Below, piece after piece: positions 42,887 to 51,710 of a DNA stretch of 64,000 bases (its first letter is position 1; each line of letters starts with the position of its first letter). The position numbers were made by a program, and so were the translations under genes. The DNA comes from Neisseria sp. KEM232. GTDB taxonomy: Bacteria; Pseudomonadota; Gammaproteobacteria; Burkholderiales; Neisseriaceae. The notes beneath the pieces are model-generated. The model made no database searches and had not been told where the DNA came from. It saw only the letters and a list, made by a program, of their open reading frames with translations. The stretch covers positions 1,736,001-1,800,000 of the forward strand of contig NZ_CP022527.1 of assembly GCF_002237445.1 (NCBI RefSeq). Direction: 5' to 3'.

Positions 42887-43405
42887 TCAGACGAGGTTTT
42901 CGCGGCCGAGCCAGTCGGCGATGGCGGCTGCGGCTTCGGCGGGGGTGCCGCCGTTGACGATTTTGACGCCGTATTCGTCTGCCGAGAGCTCTTCGAGTAT
43001 TTCCAGTTGCGAATCGAGCATGCCCGCTTTCATGTAGTGGCCTTTGCGCGCGGTCATGCGGCGCAGGTTGACATCGTGCGGCGGGGCGAGGTGGATGAAG
43101 GCGACGCGGCCTTCGGCGCCGCGCAGGATGTCGCGGTAGATGTGTTTGAGGGCGGAGCAGGTGACGACGGAGTAGGCCGCGTCCGCCTGCGCCTGTGCGT
43201 CCATCCAGCCGCGCAGGCTTTCGAGCCAGGGGGCGCGGTCGGCGTCGGTCAGCGGGATGCCTGCGCCCATTTTGTCGCGGTTGGCCTGGGTGTGGAAGTC
43301 GTCGCCTTCGGCGTAGGGGCAGCCTCGGAGCTGTTTTTGCAGGGCTTGGGCGGCGGTGGTTTTGCCGCTGCCGCACACGCCCATGATGACAAAGTGTACC
43401 GTCAT
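42887..43405 (-). CDS. gntK: Gluconokinase
   Basis: Phosphorylates D-gluconate to 6-phosphogluconate for the Entner-Doudoroff or pentose-phosphate route. The 172-residue product is a P-loop kinase: Walker A GVCGSGKTTAA at residues 8-18, GDDFHTQANRDKMGAGIPLTDADRAPWL (substrate-binding, typical of GntK), VVTCSALKHIYRDIL and a C-terminal nucleotide-base lid. Shine-Dalgarno AAGGAG precedes ATG 43405. It starts nine bases after the stop codon of the permease gene, a two-gene operon. Confidence 0.95.
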   Translation of the reverse strand: MTVHFVIMGVCGSGKTTAAQALQKQLRGCPYAEGDDFHTQANRDKMGAGIPLTDADRAPWLESLRGWMDAQAQADAAYSVVTCSALKHIYRDILRGAEGRVAFIHLAPPHDVNLRRMTARKGHYMKAGMLDSQLEILEELSADEYGVKIVNGGTPAEAAAAIADWLGRENLV

Positions 43406-43414
43406 GTCTGCTCC

Positions 43415-44800
43415 TTAAAACACGGCGAAGGCGGCTGCGGACAGGGCGAAGCCGATGGCGGCGATCAGGGTTTGGTTGACCGTCCAGGTTTTCAGGGTGG
43501 TGGGCACGTCCATGTCGAGCAGTTTGCCGACCAGCCAGAAGCCCGAGTCGTTGAAGTGGCTGCATCCGACCGATCCTGCGGCAGTGGCGAGGACGACGCA
43601 GGCAAGCTGCCAGTCGTTAAAGCCTGCGGCGGCCACGGCGGGCGCCATCAGGGCGGCGGCGGTGGTGAGGGCGACGGTGGCCGAGCCTTGGGCGATACGC
43701 AGGGCAAGGGCGACGAGGAAGCAGCCGAGCAAAACGGGGATGCCGAGGTCGGCCATGCTGTCGGCCAGCGCTTTGCCGATGCCCGAGGCGCGCAATACGC
43801 CGCCGAACATGCCGCCCGCGCCGGTGATGAGGATGACGGAGCAGACGGGGCCGAGTGCGCCGTCTATGGTTTTTTCCAGAGCCGAAGCCTGTTCGCCGCG
43901 TTTGCGGCCGAGCACGATCATGGCGGCCAGCACGGAAATCAGCAGGGCGACGGGGGTCGAACCGATCATTTGCAGCATCTGTACCCAGGTTTCGCCCGCA
44001 TCAACCGCTTTTTTGCTGATGAGGGTGGCCAAGCCGGTGTTGAGGAAAATCAGCACCATGGGAATCAGCAGGATGCCGATAACGGTGGACGCGGGGGCGG
44101 GGGTTTTGGGTTGGTCGTTGTCCTGCGCGCCGCCGCTGAGGAAGTCTGGCACGGGCACATGGATGGTGCGGCCGAGTACTTTGCCCAGCAGATAGCCGCT
44201 GAAATACCAGGAAATGACGGCGACGGGCAGGCCGACCATCAGCACCTGTCCGATGTTCGCGCCGTAAAACTCGGCGGCGGCAATCGGGCCGGGGTGCGGC
44301 GGCAGGAAGACGTGCATCACGGAGAACGCGCCGATGGAGGCCATGGCGTAGGGCAGCACTTCGGCTTTCATGCGCCGCGCGGTGGCGAAAACGATGGGCA
44401 GCATTACCATCAGCCCGGCGTCGAAGAAAATGGGGAAACCGAAAATCAGCGAGGCGACGCCCAGCGCGAAGGGCGCGCGTTTTTCGCCGAAGGCGCGCAC
44501 CAGCGCGTCGGCCAGCGACTGCGCGCCGCCCGAGGTTTCCACCAGCCGCCCGAGCATCGCGCCCAGGCCGACCAGCAGGGCGACGCCGCCGAGCGTGCCG
44601 CCGAAGTTTTTCACCAGCACGTCGTTGACGATGTGGTTGACCGGCAAACCGGTGGCCAGCGCGGTGAGCAGGCTGACGATAATCAGGGTCAGCAGGGCGT
44701 GGATGCGGAATTTGACGATGAGCAGCAAAATCAGCAATACCGCGCCCGCGGCAATGCCCAGGAGCGTGCCTGCTCCCAGTGTTTGCGACCAGTTTTCCAT
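43415..44800 (-). CDS. gntT: Gluconate:H+ symporter (GntP family)
   Basis: Imports gluconate for GntK. The 461-residue product has about 12-14 hydrophobic helices and GntP-family landmarks (PFALGVASLIFGFPIFFDAGL, FLPPHPGPIAAAEFYGANIG, ITGAGGMFGGVLRASGIG, GSATVALTTAAALMAP, GCSHFNDSGFWLV). I chose ATG 44800 (MENWSQTLGAG); the open frame further upstream is not homologous. No operator is visible. The substrate could be another sugar acid, but the linked gluconokinase supports gluconate. Confidence 0.9.
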   Translation of the reverse strand: MENWSQTLGAGTLLGIAAGAVLLILLLIVKFRIHALLTLIIVSLLTALATGLPVNHIVNDVLVKNFGGTLGGVALLVGLGAMLGRLVETSGGAQSLADALVRAFGEKRAPFALGVASLIFGFPIFFDAGLMVMLPIVFATARRMKAEVLPYAMASIGAFSVMHVFLPPHPGPIAAAEFYGANIGQVLMVGLPVAVISWYFSGYLLGKVLGRTIHVPVPDFLSGGAQDNDQPKTPAPASTVIGILLIPMVLIFLNTGLATLISKKAVDAGETWVQMLQMIGSTPVALLISVLAAMIVLGRKRGEQASALEKTIDGALGPVCSVILITGAGGMFGGVLRASGIGKALADSMADLGIPVLLGCFLVALALRIAQGSATVALTTAAALMAPAVAAAGFNDWQLACVVLATAAGSVGCSHFNDSGFWLVGKLLDMDVPTTLKTWTVNQTLIAAIGFALSAAAFAVF

Positions 44801-45045
44801 TGTGAAGCTACCTTTTTTAAGTGATTGGATAGGATGTTGGAGAAAGGGTTTGAAAATAATATTGCCGGAATTTTCGCAACGATAACACAAAGCGGCGCAA
44901 ATTGAAGCAAAAGCGGCACGATGTTTACACATCGGACGGGTTGGCTACGGCCGCCGCATCAGTGGTGCCGCGTTTGGAAGGCCATCTGAAAGTGCGGTTT
45001 CGGCTGTGTCGAATCTGCGCTTTCAGACGGCCTTTACAGCCCGGT

Positions 45046-46455
45046 TCAGCGTTTGGCGCAGCCGGCGGATTGTTTGTGTTTTTTCGTGTAAGTGGCGCAC
45101 GGGGAGGCGGGATAGGCATTTCCTGCCCGGGTGTCGGCGCTGTTGCCGTGGCGGCTCTTACGCCGTTCGGCGAGTGCGTCGGCATATTCTTTCATGCTGA
45201 CGGTTTGCGCGGGATCGGGGCGGAAGGTGAATTTCGGTTTGCCGAAGTTGTACATTCTGAGCGTCATGTCGATATTGAAGGCGTTTTCTTTGCCGTTGAT
45301 CTGCGTGTAGCGGCGCTGGCCGACAAAGCGGCCTTTGCTGTCGAGATAGATGTCGACCTGCCAGATCATGTCTTCGACCGGCGCCATCCGGCCGTATTTG
45401 TCTTTGAGACGGCGGTAGCGTTCGACTTCGGAGCGCACGGATTCGCTGTCGGTATCGGCGTCTTCCGGCAGCATCCAGCCTTCGGCAAAGATGCGGTTCA
45501 GCTGCGCAGCCTGTTCGTGCACGGCTTTGTAGCCTTCGGCGGAAATGCCCGTTTCGGGGGCTTCTTTTTCCAAACGGGTAAGTTCGGCGGAGAAGTGTTT
45601 GTAGAGGTTGGCGGTGTAGGCGTTGACAAAGGCTTTGTCTTCGCGGTAGCCGATGCGGTAGGCAGCGCCGATGCTGCGGCCGTAGGCGTCGAGCGGCAGG
45701 GCGGTGTAAGTGCCTTCGGGCATATCGGCGTAGCTGCGGTAGGCGGCGGCAAACAGGGCTTTGGCCGCTGATTTAACGGGCAGTTTCGCCCATTCGTTTG
45801 TATCGTCGATGTCTTGCAGCGTGAAGCGCATCGGCAGGGTTTGCAGGCGCTTGGCGGTTTTTTCGCCAACCGTCAGCGACATGGCGGTGGCAACCGATTC
45901 GGGCAGCTCGACAATGGCCGACATGTCTTTTGTGTCCAGCAGCACGGGCATGCGGATGTTCAGGCTTTCGTTGCGGCCTTTGACGGCGATTTCGGGCACG
46001 ATTTCGATTTTCCCCGCCGCCATGTCCACCGCGCCTTCGGCTTTCAGACGGCTTTTGTCGAAATAGGAATGGGCGGCGGGCGAGGCGGCCAGCGGGTCGG
46101 TGATTTGGGAGATGGCGCGGTAGGCCAGGCTGCCCGGTTGGAGGTTGGCCGCTTCGGCCATGACGACCCAAACGTGCTCGTCTTCGGGCACTTTGCCGTC
46201 GGCAAGCAGTTTTTCCAGTGTTTCCCGCTTTTTGGCCGTGTCTTCGGTGATTTTTTGCGCCGTTTTGGGGGCAAGTCCGTCTTTTTGGCCGGTGAGCGAC
46301 ACGCGCGCTTCGGCGGAAAAATTGTAGCTGTAGTCTTTCGACAGGCTGCGCTCCATGGAATACGCCACCATTTCCTGCGGCGTTTTGCCGCCGGTGCTGC
46401 TGCATCCGCTCAGGCCGAGGGCGGCCAGCGCGGCGGCGAGAAACAGGGGTTTCAT
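45046..46455 (-). CDS. Large lipoprotein of unknown function (469 aa)
   Basis: ATG 46455 follows AAAGGAAAA. The signal peptide has lipobox LSGC (Cys about 18; MKPLFLAAALAALGLSGCSS). The mature part has a helical, Lys/Glu-rich first half, a beta-rich middle (KGRNESLNIRMPVLLDTKDMSAIVEL resembles outer-membrane lipoprotein carrier or VioE-like folds). A segment IWQVDIYLDSKGRFVGQRRYTQ follows. The end is basic with two Cys (PCATYTKKHKQSAGCAKR). I do not recognise the family. It is monocistronic and likely sits in the periplasm-facing inner or outer membrane leaflet. Confidence 0.75.
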   Translation of the reverse strand: MKPLFLAAALAALGLSGCSSTGGKTPQEMVAYSMERSLSKDYSYNFSAEARVSLTGQKDGLAPKTAQKITEDTAKKRETLEKLLADGKVPEDEHVWVVMAEAANLQPGSLAYRAISQITDPLAASPAAHSYFDKSRLKAEGAVDMAAGKIEIVPEIAVKGRNESLNIRMPVLLDTKDMSAIVELPESVATAMSLTVGEKTAKRLQTLPMRFTLQDIDDTNEWAKLPVKSAAKALFAAAYRSYADMPEGTYTALPLDAYGRSIGAAYRIGYREDKAFVNAYTANLYKHFSAELTRLEKEAPETGISAEGYKAVHEQAAQLNRIFAEGWMLPEDADTDSESVRSEVERYRRLKDKYGRMAPVEDMIWQVDIYLDSKGRFVGQRRYTQINGKENAFNIDMTLRMYNFGKPKFTFRPDPAQTVSMKEYADALAERRKSRHGNSADTRAGNAYPASPCATYTKKHKQSAGCAKR

Positions 46456-46565
46456 CGGTTTTCCTTTAAACAATCAAACAAAATTTTACGGATTATGCAA
46501 AATGTAAAGCCCCTTGTCCAGCGGCGGGCTGAGGCCGTCTGAAACCCGCCGCGGCGGCCTTGCGG

Positions 46566-46571
46566 TATAAT
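46566..46571 (+). promoter_or_regulatory. Predicted -10 element of prmB
   Basis: TATAAT followed by CCGCGCC, 29 bases before the prmB ATG, in the divergent gap with the large lipoprotein gene. The -35 is unclear. Confidence 0.5.
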
Positions 46572-46599
46572 CCGCGCCTTTTTTAACGCGAGGCCAACC

Positions 46600-47499
46600 A
46601 TGTTCACCCAAGCCGCCGAACACCTTTTCACCGTGCGCGACCTGCTGCGTTTCGCCGTCAGCCGCTTTAACGAAGCGGGGCTTTTTTTCGGCCACGGTAG
46701 TGACAACGCCCACGACGAGGCCGCCTATCTGATTCTGCACACGCTCAATCTGCCGCTGGACGTGCTCGAACCCTATCTCGATGCGCGTCTGACGCCGTCT
46801 GAAAAAGAGGAGCTCCTCGGCCTGATGGAACGGCGCGTGAAAGAGCGTCTGCCCGTGTCCTATCTGACGCACCACGCGCGGCAGGGCGATTTTGATTTTT
46901 ACGTCGACGAGCGCGTGATTGTGCCGCGCTCCTTTATTGCCGAACTGCTGGGCGAGCCGCTGCGGCCGTGGATCGAATACGACGAACTCGTCCACAACGT
47001 GCTCGATTTGTGTACCGGCAGCGGCTGTCTGGCCGTTCAGGCGGCCTTCCATTATCCCGACGCCGTGGTCGACGCCGCCGACATCAGCCTCGACGCGCTG
47101 GAAGTGGCCGCCGTCAATGTGGAAGACTACGGCCTCGAAGAGCGCGTCAACCTGATACACACCGACCTGTTCGAGGGCTTGGACGGCACATACGACCTGA
47201 TTGTCTCCAACCCGCCCTACGTCGACGCCGAATCCGTCGCCGAACTGCCGCCCGAATACCTGCACGAGCCGGAACTTTCGCTCGGCAGCGGCGAAGACGG
47301 CCTCGACGCCACGCGGCAAATCCTGCTGCACGCCGCCAAATTCCTCAACCCGCACGGCGTGCTGCTGGTGGAAATCGGCCACAACCGCGCCGAACTCGAA
47401 GCCGCCTATCCCGAGCTGCCCTTCACCTGGCTGGAAACGAGTGGCGGCGACGGCTTCGTCTTCCTGCTTACCCGCGAACAGCTTTTGGGCGGGTACTAG
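46600..47499 (+). CDS. prmB: 50S ribosomal protein L3 glutamine N5-methyltransferase
   Basis: Methylates a conserved glutamine of ribosomal protein L3 using SAM. The 299-residue product has the PrmB N-terminal helical domain (FTVRDLLRFAVSRFNEAGLFFGHG) and the SAM fold (VLDLCTGSGCLAVQAAF). The catalytic NPPY tetrad is near residue 204 in VSNPPYVDAESV, followed by the L3-type text LPPEYLHEPELSLGSGEDGL that separates PrmB from PrmC. The stop codon TAG (47497-47499) is the first three bases of a MITE-like repeat, so the insertion may have trimmed or replaced the native C-terminus. Confidence 0.93.
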   Translation: MFTQAAEHLFTVRDLLRFAVSRFNEAGLFFGHGSDNAHDEAAYLILHTLNLPLDVLEPYLDARLTPSEKEELLGLMERRVKERLPVSYLTHHARQGDFDFYVDERVIVPRSFIAELLGEPLRPWIEYDELVHNVLDLCTGSGCLAVQAAFHYPDAVVDAADISLDALEVAAVNVEDYGLEERVNLIHTDLFEGLDGTYDLIVSNPPYVDAESVAELPPEYLHEPELSLGSGEDGLDATRQILLHAAKFLNPHGVLLVEIGHNRAELEAAYPELPFTWLETSGGDGFVFLLTREQLLGGY

Positions 47500-47663
47500 G
47501 GTCTGTTGACAATCGGCGTTGCGGCGGTGTTTTTGGCAAAAAATACCCGCCTGCCTCGTCAAAAATGCCCGCAAGGTGTCCAAACTTGCTGTGCTTTTTT
47601 CCTTGCATTCGGGCATTTTTTACTCAAAAAACCGTCCCGCAAGTTGAATGCCAACAGACCCTA
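47497..47663. repeat. MITE-like repeat, copy providing the prmB stop codon (167 bp)
   Basis: The terminal inverted repeats are TAGGGTCTGTTGACAATC and the degenerate GAATGCCAACAGACCCTA. The interior is shared with copies at 13314 and 51471 (GCGGCGGTGTTTTTGGCAAAAAATACCCGC, CAAGGTGTCCAAACTTGCTG, TTTTTCCTTGCA). Its first bases TAG are the prmB stop. The remaining gap to ppiD (47664-47922) holds a DUS, a DUS hairpin and the ppiD promoter, with no gene. Confidence 0.85.
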
Positions 47664-47805
47664 GGCTGCTTTTAGACGGCCTTTGCCCGATTGAGGCCGT
47701 CTGAAAACCGGAGCGGAGCAGGGCAGGGTGAACCTGTCCGGGCGGACTTTTTGAAATTTTCTCTGATTGATGCAGCCCAAAAGCCGCCGCCGCCCGCCCG
47801 GGCAA

Positions 47806-47846
47806 AAGGCCGTCTGAAAGCCCGAAACAGGCTTTTCAGACGGCCT
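47806..47846. terminator. Inverted DUS hairpin upstream of ppiD
   Basis: AGGCCGTCTGAAAGCC pairs with GGCTTTTCAGACGGCCT, with T residues following. It ends read-through from the prmB side. Confidence 0.65.
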
Positions 47847-47878
47847 TTTCCCGTGTTTCTGGCGCAGGCGAAATCGGT

Positions 47879-47884
47879 TACAAT
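47879..47884 (+). promoter_or_regulatory. Predicted -10 element of ppiD
   Basis: TACAAT followed by GGCGCCC, 39 bases before the ppiD ATG. Confidence 0.4.
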
Positions 47885-47922
47885 GGCGCCCTTTTTTTAC
47901 CTACACAACCGGCATTCACACC

Positions 47923-49737
47923 ATGTTTTCCACCGTAGAAAAATACCGCGGCCCGGCCAAAATCCTGCTGGGTCTGATTGCGCTCACCTTCGTCGGCTTC
48001 GGCGCGGGCGGCATCATCGCCGCAGGATCGGACTATATCGTCAAAGTCGGCGGCGAAAAAATCAGCACCCAAAGCGTGCAGCAGGCGCAGCGCGACGAAA
48101 AACTGGGCAGCCCGCAAGACGCCCTGACCGTGCTGACCGAACGCGCCTTCCTCACTGAGGGCGCGAAAATGATGGGCATCGCCGTGTCCGACGCGCAGCT
48201 GAAACAGGTGATCGTCGACGATCCGGGCTTCCACGACGAAAACGGCCGCTTCAACGAAGCGAAATTCCGCAGCTTTCTGCAACAGAGCGGCATGAACGAA
48301 GAACAGTTCCTCAACACCCTGCGCCGCCAGTTCCAGCTGCAAAACCTCGTCAATCTCGCCGCCAACGGCAACATCGTCACCGACGCGCAATACACGCGTT
48401 ACGCCGAAACCGTGCTGGCCGACCGCACCGTGCGCACCGTGATACTCGACCCGAAAAACTTCGCCGCGCAAGTGAAGGCCGACGATGCCGCGCTCAAAGC
48501 CTATTACGACAAAGACAAAAGCAAATACGTCCGCCCGCAGGCTGTGAAATTCCAATACATCGAACTTTCCGCCGACGCGCTGGCCGACAAACAGACCGTG
48601 GGCGAAGACGAAGTGAAAAAAGCCTTCGACGAGCGGCAGAAAGCCGCCGAAGCGCAACGCGAAGTGTCGCACATCATGTTTAAAGCCGCCGCAGCGGACA
48701 AAGCCGCCGTGAAGGCCGAAGCGGAAAAAGTGCTGGCCGAAGCCAAAGCCGCGCCCGACACCTTCGCAGAACTGGCGCGCAAATACTCGCAGGACGAAGG
48801 CACGGCGCAGACAGGCGGCAGCCTCGGCGCAATCGGCAAAGACACGCCGCTGCCCGAAGCCTTCAAAGCCGCCGTTGCCAAACTCGGCAAAGGCGCGACA
48901 GAGCTGGTGGAAACCGACGAAGGCTTCCACATCGTGCACATCGACAACGTCCGCGGCTCGGAAAGCTTCGACGAAGCCAAAGCGCAGATCGAAGCCGATC
49001 TGAAACGGCAGAAAGCGCGGCAGACGCTGGCGAAAACACGCGAAATCCTGCAACAGGCCGCCTTCGATTCGCCCGACAGCCTGAAAGCCGCCGCCGAGAA
49101 AACCGGCCTGCCGGTAAAAGAAGGCGGCGACTGGCTGACCAAAGACAAAGCGCAGCAGGCGCAGCTGCCCGCCGATTTGGTGGAAGCCCTGTTCGGCGAC
49201 GAAGTGTTCAAGAAAAAACACAATTCCGACCCGATCGCCGTGGGCGAAGGTTACTGGGTGGTACGCGCAAGCGAAACCCGCGAAGAGAGCACGCCCTCGT
49301 TTGAGCAGGCAAAAGAAGAAGTGCGCGCCGCCTACCTCAACAGCGAATCGGCCAAAGCCGCGCAGGAGCAGGGCAAAAAACTGCTGGCCGAGCTGCAAAA
49401 AGGCGGCAAACCCGAGCTGGCCTGGTCGCCCGTCGAAACCCTGAGCGCCGCCGACGCCCGCATGCGTCTGCCGCCGCAGGCACTCGCCGCACTGGCCAAA
49501 GCCCGCCCGGCAGAGGGCAAACCGGCCTACGCCCTGCTCGAAGGCCTGCCCGTGCCCGTGCTGATGGAAGTGCAGTCGGTGACCGTGCCGCAGGCAAGCG
49601 CGGAGGAGAAAAACCTCGTCCGCAAACAAATCGCGCAGCAGAGCGCCATCCGCATGTATTCGAGCCTGCTGGACTATCTGAAAAGCAAAATCAAGCTGAA
49701 ACAGGGACACCAGAAACTCGAATCGTCGGGACAATAG
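47923..49737 (+). CDS. ppiD: Periplasmic folding chaperone / parvulin-type PPIase PpiD
   Basis: An inner-membrane-anchored periplasmic chaperone near the Sec translocon. The 604-residue product has one N-terminal membrane helix (ILLGLIALTFVGFGAGGIIA, about 14-35) and a SurA_N-like chaperone region (EKISTQSVQQAQRDEKLG, GRFNEAKFRSFLQQSGM). A parvulin domain lies at about 245-350 (EVSHIMFKAAA, FAELARKYSQDEGTAQTGGS, LGAIGKDTPLPEAF), followed by a long helical tail. Length fits the family (about 620). PPIase activity of PpiD itself is doubtful in model organisms (established). Monocistronic. Confidence 0.92.
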   Translation: MFSTVEKYRGPAKILLGLIALTFVGFGAGGIIAAGSDYIVKVGGEKISTQSVQQAQRDEKLGSPQDALTVLTERAFLTEGAKMMGIAVSDAQLKQVIVDDPGFHDENGRFNEAKFRSFLQQSGMNEEQFLNTLRRQFQLQNLVNLAANGNIVTDAQYTRYAETVLADRTVRTVILDPKNFAAQVKADDAALKAYYDKDKSKYVRPQAVKFQYIELSADALADKQTVGEDEVKKAFDERQKAAEAQREVSHIMFKAAAADKAAVKAEAEKVLAEAKAAPDTFAELARKYSQDEGTAQTGGSLGAIGKDTPLPEAFKAAVAKLGKGATELVETDEGFHIVHIDNVRGSESFDEAKAQIEADLKRQKARQTLAKTREILQQAAFDSPDSLKAAAEKTGLPVKEGGDWLTKDKAQQAQLPADLVEALFGDEVFKKKHNSDPIAVGEGYWVVRASETREESTPSFEQAKEEVRAAYLNSESAKAAQEQGKKLLAELQKGGKPELAWSPVETLSAADARMRLPPQALAALAKARPAEGKPAYALLEGLPVPVLMEVQSVTVPQASAEEKNLVRKQIAQQSAIRMYSSLLDYLKSKIKLKQGHQKLESSGQ

Positions 49738-49743
49738 CGCCTG

Positions 49744-49791
49744 AGGCCGTCTGAAAGCGCCGCATCTGCCGCGCCCGTTTTCAGACGGCCT
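49744..49791 (+). terminator. Inverted DUS hairpin after ppiD
   Basis: AGGCCGTCTGAAAGCGC and GTTTTCAGACGGCCT directly follow the ppiD stop, with GC-complementary inner bases. Confidence 0.7.
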
Positions 49792-49857
49792 TGATTTCCC
49801 CGCCGCCGCGCCCTATATGGAGGCGCACATTCCCATAACTCACGACAAGGAACCCGT

Positions 49858-50421
49858 ATGAAAACCCGCTACATCCTTCCCGCCCTTGCCGCCCTCTCCC
49901 TCGCCGCCTGCGGCAACGACAGGCAGGCCGAACTCGAACAGCAGCTCAAAGACCAGCAGCAGCAAATCGCCCAATTGCAGGCGCAGGCCGCTTCCGCCGC
50001 CGACCAAACCGTCTACCGGCTCAACCCCGACGCGGTAAACGAAACCCTGTCGGCCGAAGCGCAGGAAAAAGGCAAAAACGGCGAAACCGTTACCGGCAGC
50101 GACGGCCAGCAGTATGTTTACGACCATTCCAGCGGCAACTGGCTGCTGCAAAGCCTGGTCGGCGCGGCCGCAGGCGCGTTTATCGGCAACGCGCTGGCCA
50201 ACCGGTTCAGCCGCGCCCCCGTCACCCCCGCCACGCAGCAGGTACGCAGCCGCTACGAGCAGCAATACAAAGGCAAACGCCCCAACGTGCCGTCCTCCCT
50301 GCGTCCGAGCCGCCCCGCAGGACAACAGGCCGGCGCCTACCGCCCCACTGACCGCGCCCAGCCCAACTACCGCCCGCAGCGCCGCAGCGGCGGATTCTTC
50401 GGCGGCCGCCGCCGCAGATAA
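49858..50421 (+). CDS. Lipoprotein with coiled coil and glycine-zipper-like segment
   Basis: The 187-residue product has a lipobox SLAAC (Cys 19). A Gln-rich coiled coil follows (AELEQQLKDQQQQIAQLQAQ, about 24-45), then a conserved-looking YRLNPDAVNE segment and a GSDGQQYVYDHSSGNWLLQSL block. A small glycine-zipper helix (LVGAAAGAFIGNALANRF) precedes a basic, Pro/Arg-rich tail ending GGFFGGRRRR. The design resembles Lpp-like or SlyB-like envelope lipoproteins, but I cannot name the family. Shine-Dalgarno AAGGAA precedes ATG 49858. Confidence 0.78.
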   Translation: MKTRYILPALAALSLAACGNDRQAELEQQLKDQQQQIAQLQAQAASAADQTVYRLNPDAVNETLSAEAQEKGKNGETVTGSDGQQYVYDHSSGNWLLQSLVGAAAGAFIGNALANRFSRAPVTPATQQVRSRYEQQYKGKRPNVPSSLRPSRPAGQQAGAYRPTDRAQPNYRPQRRSGGFFGGRRRR

Positions 50422-50525
50422 ACGTTCAGACGGCCTCAAAGCGTTTTTTACACATTGAGGCCGTCTGAAAGAGAAACCGCCTTTTCAGGCGGCCTCCGTC
50501 ATGCAGGTGCAACGAAAGGAAACCC

Positions 50526-51473
50526 ATGTCCCAACACCACAAACTCATCATCCTCGGCTCCGGCCCCGCAGGCTACACCGCCGCCGTTTACGCCGCCCGC
50601 GCCAACCTCAAGCCCGTCATCATCACCGGCATCGAACAGGGCGGCCAGCTCATGACCACCACCGAAGTGGACAACTGGCCGGCCGATGCCGAAGGCGTGC
50701 AGGGCCCCGAGCTGATGGCGCGTTTCCAAACCCACGCCGAGCGTTTCGGTACGGAAATGGTTTTCGACCAAATCCACACCGTCGATTTGCAAAACCGTCC
50801 GTTCACCCTCACCGGCGACACAGGCACATACACCTGCGACGCGCTCATCATCGCCACCGGCGCATCGGCCAAATACCTCGGCCTGCCCAGTGAAGAAGCC
50901 TTTGCCGGACGCGGCGTATCCGCCTGCGCCACCTGCGACGGATTCTTTTACAAACAGCAGCACGTCGCCGTGGTCGGCGGCGGCAACACCGCCGTAGAAG
51001 AAGCCCTTTACCTTGCCAACATCGCCGACACCGTTACCCTTATCCACCGCCGCAGCAGCTTCCGCGCCGAAAAAATCATGGTCGACAAACTCATGCAGCG
51101 CGTGGCAGAAGGCAAAATCATTCTGAAAACCGATGCCGTGTTGGAAGAAATCCTCGGCGACGACAGCGGCGTAACCGGCGCGCGCATCAAGTTTCACAAC
51201 GGTGCGAGCGAAGACATCGCCGTCAAAGGCGTGTTCATCGCCATCGGCCACAAGCCCAACACCGACATCTTCAAAGGCCAACTCGACATGGACGAAACCG
51301 GCTATCTCAAAACGCGCGGCGGCAGCGGCGGCGATGTCGGCGCAACCAACATCGAAGGCGTATGGGCAGCGGGCGACGTGAAAGACCACACCTACCGCCA
51401 AGCCATCACCAGCGCGGCCTCCGGCTGCCAGGCCGCCCTCGACGCAGAACGCTGGCTCGACAGGCAACATTAG
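50526..51473 (+). CDS. trxB: Thioredoxin reductase
   Basis: A flavoenzyme that reduces thioredoxin with NADPH. The 315-residue product has the FAD fold LGSGPAGYTAAVYAARANL at residues 9-27 and the redox-active C134-A-T-C137 in SACATCDGFFY. The NADPH fold is VVGGGNTAVEEALYLANIA and the second FAD motif is EGVWAAGDVKDHTYRQAITSA. Shine-Dalgarno AAAGGAAA precedes ATG 50526. The stop codon TAG (51471-51473) is the start of a MITE-like repeat, as for prmB. Confidence 0.96.
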   Translation: MSQHHKLIILGSGPAGYTAAVYAARANLKPVIITGIEQGGQLMTTTEVDNWPADAEGVQGPELMARFQTHAERFGTEMVFDQIHTVDLQNRPFTLTGDTGTYTCDALIIATGASAKYLGLPSEEAFAGRGVSACATCDGFFYKQQHVAVVGGGNTAVEEALYLANIADTVTLIHRRSSFRAEKIMVDKLMQRVAEGKIILKTDAVLEEILGDDSGVTGARIKFHNGASEDIAVKGVFIAIGHKPNTDIFKGQLDMDETGYLKTRGGSGGDVGATNIEGVWAAGDVKDHTYRQAITSAASGCQAALDAERWLDRQH

Positions 51474-51635
51474 GGTGTGTTGACAATCAGCGTTTTGGCG
51501 GCTTTTCCGCCATAAAACGGCATCTGCCGCGTTGCAAATCCTCGCAAGGTGTCCAACCTTGCTGCGGTTTGTGCCTTGCATCTGCTGTTTTCTGACGCAA
51601 AACCCGCTTCGCAAACCAATTGTCAACAGCCCCTA
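51471..51635. repeat. MITE-like repeat, copy providing the trxB stop codon (165 bp)
   Basis: It begins TAGGGTGTGTTGACAATC and ends TTGTCAACAGCCCCTA. The interior is diverged from the other copies (GCGTTTTGGCGGCTTTTCCGCC, CGCAAGGTGTCCAACCTTGCTGCG). The trxB TAG stop is the first codon of the repeat. Confidence 0.83.
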
Positions 51636-51710
51636 ATCCGTACAGGCCGTCTGAAAGCCCGAAAGCCTTTTCAGACAGCCTCCACCCACCATCCGCATAA
51701 AGGAAATCCC

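Noticed and set aside
47878..49734. 618-codon open frame on the minus strand
   Set aside because: Antisense to ppiD; no recognisable domain or start signals.
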